64,000 bases of DNA from Chionoecetes opilio (taxonomy: Eukaryota > Arthropoda > Malacostraca > Decapoda > Majidae): contig JACEEZ010013998.1 of NCBI GenBank assembly GCA_016584305.1, positions 161,001 through 225,000 on the forward strand, read 5' to 3'. Shown piece after piece: positions 1-13,115 of the stretch; position 1 is the first letter of the stretch, and the number at the start of each line of letters is the position of its first letter. A program made the position numbers and the translations under genes. Below the pieces are notes generated by a model that did not search any database, was not told the origin of the DNA, and saw only the letters and a program-made list of their open reading frames with translations.

Positions 1-879
1 AATAAGTGTGCATATATTAAGCATTTCACTGGATAGTTTTAAGTAGTGGCTTCAACTCAGTTTACTTTTTTCTTATACCCAGCGTGTATTTACCATGTAA
101 CGTAAACCATTTCAGTTTTTTTATGGCACGGGTCCACACCACACATACACTCTCCACACCCATAGAAATGAAAGATTGCCGAGATTTCGAGGACACAAAT
201 CTTTAGCAAACATCCTGTACTTATTATCTGTCAGGCAAACAGGGGTTAAGCCATGGATGGTGACAACCTCGAATTGTCTCCGCATGGCCAAGAAATCAAT
301 CTCTATACTGAACTGAATTTGGTATAGTATATTTCTCAAACGCCATCCGAGCCCATCCCATGTGTTAGAGCCATACAGTGATTGCCAGAGAGAAGAAATC
401 AGATAAACAGACTGATAAAAAGAATGGCTTTAGAGGCTTATCTCTTAAAAGGTTCTGAGTTAAACATATTCACTCATTACACCCTTCACAGCACTTCCTC
501 CCGGTATGGTGTTTAAATGACAATCTTAACCCTTAATTATGAGGTCCGTTCTCATAACTTGATGGATAAGGCAAGGTAGTTGGTAGTAACGTCTTTAACG
601 CAGTCGACAAGAGCCTGGTAGGTGAGCACAAGGTCCGGAGTTCAAGTACCACCAAGGAGCAACTGTAAAATCTATCGCCGAGTGGCCAAAGAAACACGCA
701 TGCTGCATTCCTGTTCTTTCAACTGCGACTACAAGTGCAGCGGAGGGAACACCAAGTGGCAGCATGAGCCTAAAACTAAGGGTCAGACCAAAGACTACTG
801 TATAGTGTCTTTGGTCAGACCATCACAGAAAAACAGGAAAAAACCAAACGTGTGTAGGAATCAATGCACAGCGACTCAC
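1..879. other. WASHC4 intron, no exon recognised
   Basis: The minus-strand donor GTGAGT lies at 879-874. The next expected protein block (after [10 protein letters not shown]) could not be found between 1 and 870. Around 600-700 there is tRNA-like or SINE-like wording (GGAGTTCAAGTACC, CGCCGAGTGGCC) too weak to call. Open frames here resemble no known protein. Confidence 0.5.
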
Positions 880-3800
880 CTCCCTCCATAGCTGACGGTC
901 CTTCAGGAGACGAGACTTGATCTGTTCGTCGTACAGGAACTGAGAGAAGACGTGGAACTTGCGTCGCAGAAACTGGTACGTGAAGTTGACCTGTTGGGAG
1001 ACTGAAGCTGTGTGAGGTGCTCTTATGGAGGATAATCTACGGGTGACTCAAGGCATAATTTGACACGAAGCTTTAACCCCTTGAGGCCTACACAAACAGA
1101 GAAATAGGAAACTTTAGTTACTGCATATGAATGACTTGGAGGAAATTGACACAGAAAAGACCGACTATTAAAGAAAGAAAATTGGCTGAATATTTGAGGA
1201 GACACGAAAAAATGGAGAAAAAAAGGAGGCTACTTAAGTAGCACAAAGAAGTACAGCTTTCCTAATAGAAGTATAGATATTTGGAATGAACTAGAAGTGC
1301 TAGCAGCAAGGAGTGTGCATCAATATAAAGAAAAACTAGATGAATACAAAGACAGGACCACATGATTATAGCTCAGGGGCCAGATGCTGAGAGTGAGCTA
1401 GGGCGCCTGTGGTAAGGCGAAACGCCCTCCCACCGCAATGTTCAGTCGAGATTGCTGCCTTAGTGGCACCGCTAAAGGCGCTGAAAACTAAGGCATGGTC
1501 AGACCCTGACTTAGTGAGCTGCTGTGGGCCTTTGACAGACATTCATCTTCTGTTTATAAAGCAAATACAGCCTTGTTTCAGTTCCTACAACGTAACAATT
1601 GGTGTTTACGTATTAATAGTGTTGCAAGGTGTGTATGAATTGATCGTGCAAGACTAATGCGGCATTATAGGGTGTTATATGCTGGTGATAAGAAATGTTG
1701 TGTTGTGTGTTGGTTAGGGGCGGGCGGCGGGCGGCAGGTGCTCCGCCCGCACTAAAATGTACTATTACACGGTATTATCATACTACCAGATGATATTTAG
1801 GACAGCTGAACATACCATCATCTTCACGAGACATTAGTGCATATCATGAATGCATAAAACTTGCAGTAAACTATACCTATAATAAGATAATGAGAGCAAA
1901 ATGAAATCGTGTATAAACTTTTTTTTCACCTTTTTTTATTCATCTTCTCCTTATTCCTGGAATGTTGCTTGCATTAAATTTTCACTCACTGTCCCGGAAT
2001 CGGCACACCTTAACGATTATCATGGTGTATGGCACGTCCTAATGCAAAAATATATAAGTGGTCAAAACCTGCGTTGAACGTCAAACTTGTGATGAAACAG
2101 CTTTTGGCGGGGGAGAGCAGTGTGTCCTTGCCATAAGTGCTTGGTTAGGGAGGGATGGACAACATTCCTTGCTTCAGCAGAGACGTGTTCAAGCCTTGTG
2201 ATTGGTCGAAGCTGCCTAAGCAGCGCTCAGATAGGCAACGTGATTGGCTAGTAGGATTCTCGGACCACGCCCACGCCATAGGCTTTGGAGGTGTAAGGCA
2301 GTGCAAAAGCGCCTGAACTTTCGACTGTACATGGGCTTTAGTCGGTGCCTTAGCCGGGCCGTTACAAAAGCGCCTGAAGACGGGTAAGGCGCTCTTTTCG
2401 CCTTACCTCTATGGCACTTCTCAGCATCTCCCCCCAGGCCTTTTTGCTACAACTAGGTAAATACACAAACACACACACACACACACACACATACACACAA
2501 GGGGAAATGCCTGAACAACTTAAAGAAGTACAGTTTCCCTTATAGAAATGTAGAAGCATGGAATGGACTAAATGAAGAGGTGATATCGGCAAAGAATGTG
2601 CACCAATTGAAAGAAATACTGGATAAATGTAGATACGGAGACGGGACCACACGAATGTAGCTCAGGCCCTGTAAAACACAACTAGGTAAACACACCTTCG
2701 TCTCTCCCTTGCCTACCGTAGTATTGATGATTCCGGCGCCGTGTGTGCGGATGGAGTTTGCGATGTGCTTGATGTTCACTGTGTTGAGGTGTTTGTTGTT
2801 GCTGGCAGCCTCAATGAAGAACTGCTGGTTGAGGTTGTAGAGGTAGTGACGCACAAACACGTGGATGTTACGCATGATCTCCAGCACGTCAACACCCTGG
2901 CGTGGGATACACATAGTCACTCTTTTATTTGTTACTAATACCACCTAAAGTCACTCTTTTACTGGTTACTTATACCACCTATAATCACTCTTTTACTGGT
3001 TACTTATACCACCTATAGTCACTTTTATTTGTTACTAATACCACCTATAGTCACTCTTTGACTTGTTACTTATACCACCTATAGTCACTCTTTTACTGGT
3101 TACTTATACCACCTATAGTCACTCTTTTACTGGTTACTTATACCACCTATAGTCACTCTTTGACTTGTTACTTATACCACCTATAGTCACTCTTTGACTG
3201 GTTACTTATACCACCTATAGTCACTCTTTGACTGGTTACTTATACCACCTATAGTCACTCTTTTACTGGTTACTTATACCACCTATAGTCACTCTTTGAC
3301 TTGTTACTAATACCAATGCCTCATGCAGTGAAATAGTTAAGTTAAAGAAGTTATAAGCACATAAGAAAATAAAGAAGCTACAAGAAGCCACGAGACCAAC
3401 ACGTGGTAGTTCCTGTTATATGAATGAGAATGACAAAATAAGGTGAGATGTATCAAACTAACCAAAAGAAAAGTGCGTACAGACTATTTATACCAGACCT
3501 GGCGTGGGATGCAAATAGTCCCTCTTTAATTTGTTGTCGTTGCTGTCAGATATAAAAAAAGAAATAGGGAAAAACTGGTTCACAAATAGGGTGGTAAATG
3601 ATTGGAATAGACTCAGTCGTCAGGTAGTTAGTGAGGAGTCAATAGGGAGCTTTAAAAGGAGGCTAGATAATTTCATGGATGGAGATGAAAAGTGAATGTA
3701 GGTAGTGTTAAGTAACAGGAATTACTACGTGTAGGTCTCGCGGCCTCTTGTAGCTTCTTTATGTTCTTATGTTGTTACTAATACTACCGTCTCATTCAGT

Positions 3801-6800
3801 GAAAAGTTAAGGATATGAATTAAAATTATAAAATAAGGTGAGATGTATCAAACTAACTGAAAGAAAAGTGTGCACAGACTACTGTATTATCTTAGTACAA
3901 TTAAGCATCTATTGGGCAATTCCTGGATTCTGTAAAGGTATGTAGACATCTTATTCTTTATATATCAAACAAGATTCCTGCATTGTATTTGTTTCTTCGG
4001 TGTAATCCCACATTTATGAAAAAAAAAGACAGATTAACCGTTGAGGCCCAGAACGTAATTTCCATTATATTTTGGATACCATAAGACGATTTTAATGAAT
4101 ATAAGCAATATCTTATAGATATGACCTGTTTAGTATCCTTGTCCATTAACTAATTTGGTATATTAAGTTATTTTTCGTTATTCTATGGCTAACAACAGAC
4201 AATTTTATATAGCTAAGGAAAGATCTGGGCGTGAAGGGGTTAAATGCCAGCCATACAATACCTGGTCAAGCGTGTGGGAGGGCAGGTGTGAAGGCACTGT
4301 GAACAGGTTGTACTTGGAGGCCGCAAGGTTACGCATCTCCTCGTACGTCCTCCAGTCGTGCGGCGCCACCACTGTCAGGGCGTAGAAAGTCCTTTCCAGG
4401 TACTGCTCCACGTAATCTGAAGACCATGATGATGATATATATATAGTCAAGCTGGAAAAGCGTAGATTTAAAAAGGAAATAGGGAAAAACTGGTTTACAA
4501 ATAGGGTGGTGAATGATTGGAATGGACTCAAGTCATCAGGTGGTTAGTGCGGAGTCATTAGGGAGCTTTAAAAGGAGGCTGGATAGATTCATGGATGGGG
4601 ATGAAAGGTGGATGTAGGTAGTGTTAAGTAACAGGAACTATCACGTGTAGGTCTCGCAGCCTCTTGTAGCTTCCTTATGTTCTTATGTTGTTATCTGTCA
4701 TGAATGCGAGGAAGACTGAGGAGGGATTAAGGAGGTACCTTTCACGGATATGAAGGCGGCTGAGAGGAGGCAGAAGGGCTCCAGGGCCACCAGGGGAGAC
4801 AGGTCCCTGAGGGGGGTGTGGAAGGGGTTGCGGCTGTCCAGCTGCAGGTGGCTGTGGGTGCTGAGGCGCAGCTCCGTCTCCACCTCCTGACACACCTTGT
4901 CCAGCACCTGAGGACGCATCATCATCATCATCATCATCACTTACACTACCCATGAGGCATTTAGACATTTTAACCCCTTCACGCCCAATCTTTCCTTTGA
5001 TATACGTATACAAAATTGTCTGTTGTTAGCCATCAAATTACGAAAAGTAACTGAATATGTATACCAAATTAGTTAGTGGGCAAGGGTACTAAACAGGTCA
5101 TATCTATAAAATATTGATTATATTCACTAAAAATTGTCTAATGGTAGCCATATTACAATAGAAATTACGTTCTGGGCCTCAAGGGGTTAATATTACTGTA
5201 ATTTATATTTTTGTTAACGGGAAATTCTCCATAGCCTGACTACTATAATTTCATTCCACGTATTCTGAAGTGTAAAAAAGAGAAGTATACATTTTCTTAT
5301 ACATACACCTCTTCTATGTATATCCACTGTTGTTTTCCTCCTTGAGTAAACATATCTTAGTTCCCATAAAAGAACGTCACACACACTCATGTAGTAAGTT
5401 AAGGCAATTCTCAAAACTTAACAAGATGGACCTATAGTCGCCACACGTTAATTTGGCGAAAATGGGTCCCCTTCACTCCCCCTCTCCGAACGTATGATTG
5501 GCCGAGGTGTTGTGTGTTGGGGCTTTAGGGTGGAAGTTGGAGTAAGGCATTCTCACCCAACGTGGAGTAAAGGGGTAGTGAAGGGGCCCCATTTTCGCCA
5601 ACTTAACGTGCGGTGACTATAGTACATACCAGCTCTTTAATGTATCCATACACTTCCTCCTTGAACTGCGTGACAAGCTGGTCTGGGGCGGCGAGGTGAC
5701 AGCAACCCTCCAACAGGCCGGCACAGTCTTGTACGGCAGCCAACATGAACTGCAACACAATAATACATAGCCTGATTGTGCATGTGTGTTAAATGTTTGT
5801 TTATAAATGTGTGTGAAAGTTAACAGATCAAGAAAAAGCAGCAGCATATGCACAAAAGAGACGAGGAAGGACGCGTGTGTTGTCCCATACATGGATGCGA
5901 TGGACGCGTTCGAGGGTGTGGAGGTAGTGGGTGAGGTAGGTGGGCAGGATGACGGTGTGGTGGTACAGCACGGCACAGTCGCTGGCCTTCCTGATCCGCA
6001 CCTGCAGCTCACACGCCAAGTCAAGGCGACGCAGACCCACCAGCAGGGAGGAGATGTCTTCATCCTGACAAGATTACAATACAATACAGTATTCCAATCT
6101 CTTTGTTACTATTTGTGTGTATCTCAACTTTTCAATCTCTGTCTCTTCCTCTCCCTCCATGAGAGTTCCCAGTAAAGGCCAGTCCACACTAGGCATTATG
6201 ATGCACATTATAATGCTGGAACTCAATTTTTGTGTTGAGTGATGCTGGGGGCAAATCTAGCGCGGGGCATTACTGCAACGTAATGCGCGCATCAGTAGCC
6301 GTCTGGCTCTCTCTGGTACAAGTCAGCCAATGTATGACTCGGTAAACTCCCGCATCAGGTGCTGCGGGAAGTAATGCGCGCATCACGCCAAGGTGTAGTG
6401 TGAACACACACCCGTTCTGCATCACTTCCCACAGCACATAATGTGCATTATAATGCGCAGTGTAATGCCTAGTGTGGACGTAGCTTAACAGATGTAAGAG
6501 CAGTCTAACTGAGCTTCAAAGTAGCTTTTTACTTACATTCTTATATTTCTAGCATTAACATATATGGATAATCCCATCTTGGGAGTTAATAATTCCCTTG
6601 ACCCAACTATACATACACTCTTGGCAAGGAGTTTGGAGAGCAGCTTAACGGGAACTTCTAGCATTATATTTCTAGCATTGACCTATATGGATAATCCCAT
6701 CTGGGGAGTTAATAATTCCCTTGACCTAATTATATATACACTCTTGGGAAAAACTTTGGAGAGCCACTTAACGGGAACACCCACGACCTACCCGCAGTGC

Positions 6801-9800
6801 CCGGGCCTGGTTAGCCAGGGACAGGGCAACGCGCATCACCAAGCGCCGCTCCTTGGTGCCGGAGCCTGACAGCATCTGCTCCACCAGGTTCAGGGCCATC
6901 AGGATGTCCAGCCGCTGGGCATCCAGGCGAGAGTTTGACACTCGACTCTGTACGGATTGACATATTGGATCCAATTAAATCATGATGGGAGGATTAAGGC
7001 AGTGTGTGTGAAATGATCGAGAAGTCTGCTGCAAGTAAGGAATGCATACCCTGCAATAGAGGGCTGGGTATTTTCTGCTGTAGCCATTCTTTGCCCTTGA
7101 AGGAAATTTGTACATAAAACAAGCCTAACGCAGCAATAAGTAGTAGCCTGCATACACAGGACTGAGGTTACCCTTAAAACATTCACTACTACACTGACAA
7201 GGTCTGTGTACTTAAAAATGACACAGTTGAAGACGTCTGTGTTTTTTCCCCTTGGAAGAGTTGTCAGAGAGAATCATACATTGGGACTCTTAGACACACT
7301 ATGGATACAGAGCAGTGATGGAGTGGAAATGAACTTGTATGACCTTTCACCTTTGCGGCAGAGATGATGGCCAGGACCTGGTAGGTGAGGTACTGGATCA
7401 CGTGTGGCAGGGAGTCAGCGAGGAGAGAGTTGTGGCGGTGGTAGGTGTGTTCGATGGCCTTGAGGGACTCCACCAGGCTGCACACACTGAGGGCACAGGC
7501 CTTCCCCATGGGCCGGGACAACGCTGTGTGCAGGTTGAGCACGGTCTCCATGTTGTACTTGACTGTGTGTGCCATGATGAGACCCTGGACCGAGGAGAGT
7601 CACCAGATCAACACAAACATATGCATGAAGAATAAATAACCTGAAATAGACGATAAATAAACCTTAAATAGAAGAAGGAATGAAATAATCTTCGTTAACT
7701 GACAGTGATGCATTGATATGAGAAGATTCAGGCTGTGGAGGAATGACAGTACTTACAGTACTTAAGTACAAACAGTACTTAACCCCTTCACACCCAATCT
7801 TTCAGTTGCTATCAAAAATTGTTTGTTGTCGAGCCATAAAATCACGAAAAGTCACTTTATATACCAAATTAGTTAGTCGACAAGGATACTAAACAGGTCA
7901 AATCTATAAAATATTACTTATATTCACTAAACATTGTCTAGTGGTAGTCAAATTACAATGGAAATTACGTTCTGGGTCTCAAGGGGTTAAATGAGGGTAA
8001 ATTTCAATGAATAAGTTCTTGGGCAAGAGGAATGTAGGCAGCAATACCTGGAAGAGAAGTGAGGCTCTCTGGTTGAGGTCCTGATTGTTCATCTGACTGG
8101 AGTGTTTTCTTGCCGCCGCATCCAGGTTGACCGCCCACCCGCACACCTGCAACACACCACAGCGGCCCTCATCACCCACCTTGCTCAGGAGAAACACTGC
8201 ATATTCCATACAGTACATTTACATACAGTAAGCATAATAGCCTACAGGAAATATAGGCTTCAACGTAAAAAAAAAAAATAATAAATAAATAAATACATGG
8301 AAATTAATGTCTATGCTATATATTTATCAGTGATCTATTGCATGAAAACTTTTGGACACCTTTGAAAGACTGGGAGGTAAATACTGAGGTAAGGTATTAG
8401 GTAAGCATTCCAAAACTGCAACATGATGAAGTAGATGAGTTTTACAGTTATCCTGCCCAGTGATATCACGGGGCACAGGGTTACGGGGTTTACTAGTGAT
8501 ATTAGTCAAGCAGTACATTATCTCAGAAGAGACAGACAGAGAGAGAGTGGGAGATGAAAAATTTATATATATGGTGTTTAATACCTGTAAATTAACCGTT
8601 TGAGCTTCCTTAGCAATGGCCTGTGTTTTGTGTGTGAGGTGGGAGGTGCGGTGGGCGAGCAGAGCGTCCTGAGTCTTGCGGTCAAACAGGTGGCCGAGGG
8701 TGGGCGCCGCCGAGGGGATGTGACGCTCCGGCAGCCACACCATCGACCCCACCAGCGTGATGCACGGAAACTGCAGGGCAAACATTTCATCTTTGCATAA
8801 GGACTAAAGAAAATAAGGAAGCTACAAGAGGCTGCGAGACCTACACGTGATAGTTTATTTTTAGATTTATTTTTTCATCATCCTACCTTTTTGAATAGGT
8901 TAGCCAAGGTCCTGGCCAGCCTCTTGTCCTGGCAGTTGAAGACCACCTGATGGAACACTGCCAGGGCCGTCACCCCCACCACCTGCGTCTGGTTGTCACA
9001 CCACCACCCCTCGCCACTGCTCTGCTCCAGCTGAAACACAGGACAAATTAACACTAATTCATTGTTATCGTCGTCAGGTGGGCAGTGCGGAGTCAATAGG
9101 AAGTTTTAAAAGGAGGCTGGATAAATTCATGGATGGGGATCAAAGGTGGATGTAGGTAGTGTAAAGTAATAGGAACTACCTCGTGTAGGTCTTAAGGCCT
9201 CTTGTAGCTTTCTTATTTTCTTATGTTCTTCACAAATCTTTACAGTTTTGACTCTGAACCTCTCTTGTACATTTCATTGAAAAAATATTTGGTAATAAAG
9301 ATCGTCTTGCATTAGTATTCCAACCTATGAAGTAAGACACTCATAAGAAACATAAGAACATAAGAAAATAAGGAAGCTACATGAGGTCGTGAGACCTACA
9401 CAATTTAGTTCCTGTTACTTAACTCTACCTACATCCACCTCTCTTCCCCATCCATGAATTTATCCAAGCTCCTTTTAAAGACCCCAATAGACTCCGCATT
9501 GACCACCTGACGACTGAGTCCATTCCAATCATTCACCACCCTATTTGTGAACCAGTTTCTCCCTATTTCCTTTTTAAATTTATGCTTTTCCAGCTCAAAT
9601 CCAACACTCCAGCCACCCCTCACCTGGCCACACCACCCCTGGATCACGGTCATCACCTCCTCGCGCAGCACACCGTTGCGCGTCACCACCACGCCATCAC
9701 AGTCATACACCTGCCGCAACACCGACTGCGATGAAGAAAAAAAGACATTACATACTCATATCATCAAGGACACCTCCCTTCCTGTTGACTCTGTGTGGTC

Positions 9801-12800
9801 CAGGTTTTTGTATCATCATTTTCTATTTTCATCTGTGAGTCTATAATTCTGTGAAGGTCCCTGAATCTGTAATATATGCACTAATAATGTTTCTAATAAG
9901 TTTCTAATAAGTTAAATAAGTTTTTAATAATGTAATGTTCTACACACTTGTATTAACAACAATAAATATTCTTAGTGACTTGCATGAAGTTTGTTAGTAA
10001 ACTTTGCCATTATACTTTTCTTTTTCTTTCTTTGTGACATTCAGGTATTTTCAGATGACAAAATAAAAAATAATAAAAAATGAAAAAAAATATCAGTGAG
10101 GCATGAGAACAGAAATGTCTATATCTCTATCTATTTAATGTCTATCTCTCTATCTATCTAATGTCTATCTCTCTATCTATCTAATGTCTATCTCTCTATC
10201 TATCTAATGTCTATCTCTCTATCTATCTAATGTCTATCTCTCTATCTATCTAATGTCTATCTCTCTATCTCAGTCTGTCTATCTCTCACCATAAACATTG
10301 TGCTCTGCATCACCACTGTCTCCACGTCTGCCAGCAGCTTCTCTAGGGGCATCAGGGAGGCCTTGTCCTGTCCAAACCTGTGTTGGTCCGAGGCAGCCGA
10401 GCGCACCAGCCGCCTGTACGCGCCCCAGTGTTCATGCAGCACAGAGTTAGTCACCACCACCTCGTCCAGGGTGATCAGCGTGCCCAGCAGGGAACCCAGG
10501 TGCTCATACATCACCTGCAAGGCAACACTCATAACAACATAGGAACATAAGAAAATAAGGAAGCTACAAGAGACCATGAGACCTACACGAGAAAAATCAC
10601 TTTTGTATATTAAGTGACTTTTCTTAATTTTATGTCTCGACATAATACAATTCTTATAGTAAAGGAAAGATCTGGGCGTGAAGGAGTTAACTGGAATGAC
10701 TGATCTTTCGCAAACTCTCTTTATTCTTATAAAACCCTGTGGCTGTGATATGATGTGTGTGTAGGTGTTGGTGGAGCAATAGTAGTGATGTTGAAAAAAA
10801 CACAAACCTGGAAATGGACATCTGAGACATCTACCGCCCCGCTTGTCTTTCTGTCAGGCTGGTAGAGGGAGGTCATCTGGTGCATGATGTTGCGCACAAC
10901 CTTCTGCACGCGCTGCACGTAGCAGGCAATGTGATGCAGCTTGGGGAGGATCCGGGAGAGGGACGTCTGAGACTCACCCGTCTTCTCACCTTCTGCAGAA
11001 ACTGTAATCAAGTGGCAATGGTTTAGAGGTTGGTTGACGAAGAGAGAGAGGAGAGGAGAGAAAGTTGAAGTAGAAAAGTTAAGAGAAGTTAACCCCTTAA
11101 CGCCCAAGTCTTTTCTTTGCTATATAAAAATTGTCTGTTGTTAGCCATAAAATTACGAAAAGTGACTTAATATATCAAATTAGCTAGTAGACAACGATAC
11201 TAGACTGGTCATATCTAAATAATATTGCTTATATCTATTAAAATCGTCTAATGGTAGTCAAATTACAATGAAAATAATGTTCTGGTCCTCAAGGGGTTAA
11301 GAGAAAAGTTAGAATTTGAAAGTTGAAGTAGAGGAGAGAAAGTTGAAAGAGAAGTTGAGAAGTTGGTATGTTACTTCGGCTTAAACTAATAATAAATAAT
11401 AAATGTGTTTTCTTGCCTTCTTATTTTTCTGTGCCTTTATGATGGCTATGTATTTTTTGTGTGGGAGTCAGGGGGTAAATGGTGAAATACATCAGGCCGA
11501 GGGGGTAAATGATGGAGGGAAGGTTGAGAATCACTGGTTTAGAGGGTTGGTATGTTACTTCACCCACTTGTATGCAGAGGTAGGCATCGCAATTTTTTTT
11601 CCAATTCCGCAATCGCAATTCCGCAAATTTTTTCAGATAGGCCTTTTCGCAATCGCAATTCCGCAAACTAATTTTGACACCTACAATTAAAACAAAACAC
11701 CTACAATTAAAACAAAAAAATGTCTCTAGACTCTTAAACATCTCTAGACTCTTAAACACCTACAATAAAAAAAAATGTCTCTAAACTCTTTATTAGTGTT
11801 TAATACTTCTGTATTCCTATTCTGTTTCTGTCTATACTTGTTACTTGTCCTTCACAATTAAGTCTTTGTCTCTTTTAGTGTTTTTCTTTACTTTTACACT
11901 TCACAGTCTACTGGCTAGTAATCACTAATCTAAGTAATCTACTAATCTTCCTCTTCCTCCTTCTCCTCCTCCTCCCACTTCTTCTGGTTCAGCATGTGGA
12001 GGTTGGCAACTAATCACACACATGGCCAGCGTACACACTCTCAATCCCAAGTTCCAGCACGCACTGCCTGAGTGACTGTGCTAAACTTGGCAAGTTGGCA
12101 GTTGGCAGTGTCGTCTCCACAATATTTGGTGGGAACTTATGTTCATGCGGGCACTTGCCACTTTGAAGGTGGTGACCGTCACAATTATTGCGATTGCGTT
12201 TCAAAATTTTGGCGGTCCGCAACCCGCAATTCTGCCTTTTTTTCAGGCATCCGTAATTGCACAATTCCGCAACCGAATTACCCATTCCGAAAGTTATTGC
12301 GATTGCGTTTCAAAATTTTGGCGGTCCGCAATTCGCAATTCCGCAATTTTTTCAGGCATCCGTAATTGCGCAATTCCGCAACCGAATTACCATTCCGCAA
12401 GTTGCGGAATTGCGGACTAAAATTGCGGAATGCCCGCCCTTGCTTGTATGTTACTTCCGTATACAGAACCACAATAACTTCTTCTTTTTTTTTTTAATTG
12501 CTGTTGATGACATCATATTGTATGACTCAGAAGGAGATGATTAATTTCTGCCATCAAAATGACCTATATTCATTATTTAATTAACCCCTTGAGGCCCAGA
12601 ACGTAATTTCCATTGTAAGTTGAGTACCATGAAACGATTTGTATTTAATATAAGCAATATTTTATAGATATGACCTGTTTAGTATCCTTGTCCACTAACT
12701 AATTTGGTAGATTCAGTTACTTTTCGAAATTTTATGGCTCGACAAGATACAATTTTTTATAGCCAAGGAAAGATCTGGGCGTGAAGGGGTTAATAGCCAA

Positions 12801-13039
12801 TGAGAAAGTATTTACTCCTAATGAACTTATGCCTATAGTAGCTCAGTCAACAAAATATGGTGGAAAGCTACACGGAGGCAAGCAGTCGCAAATGTCTCAA
12901 TAACTATAGTCTTTCCATTTTATCAAGTCACTTGTAGAAATTATCCATCAACCACCCTCTCAATTATTAGTATAGTGGTAGTTTTATTCCCCCCCCCCCT
13001 TGTGAGAGAGGTATTGTTCGCTCACCATAGGGGGGAAGT

Positions 13040-13115
<76 letters not shown>

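Noticed and set aside
121..339. 72-codon minus-strand ORF as a further WASHC4 exon
   Set aside because: Does not resemble the expected sequence after [10 protein letters not shown] and lacks clear splice sites.
600..700. tRNA gene or tRNA-derived SINE
   Set aside because: Has phrases like the A and B boxes but no cloverleaf could be folded by eye.
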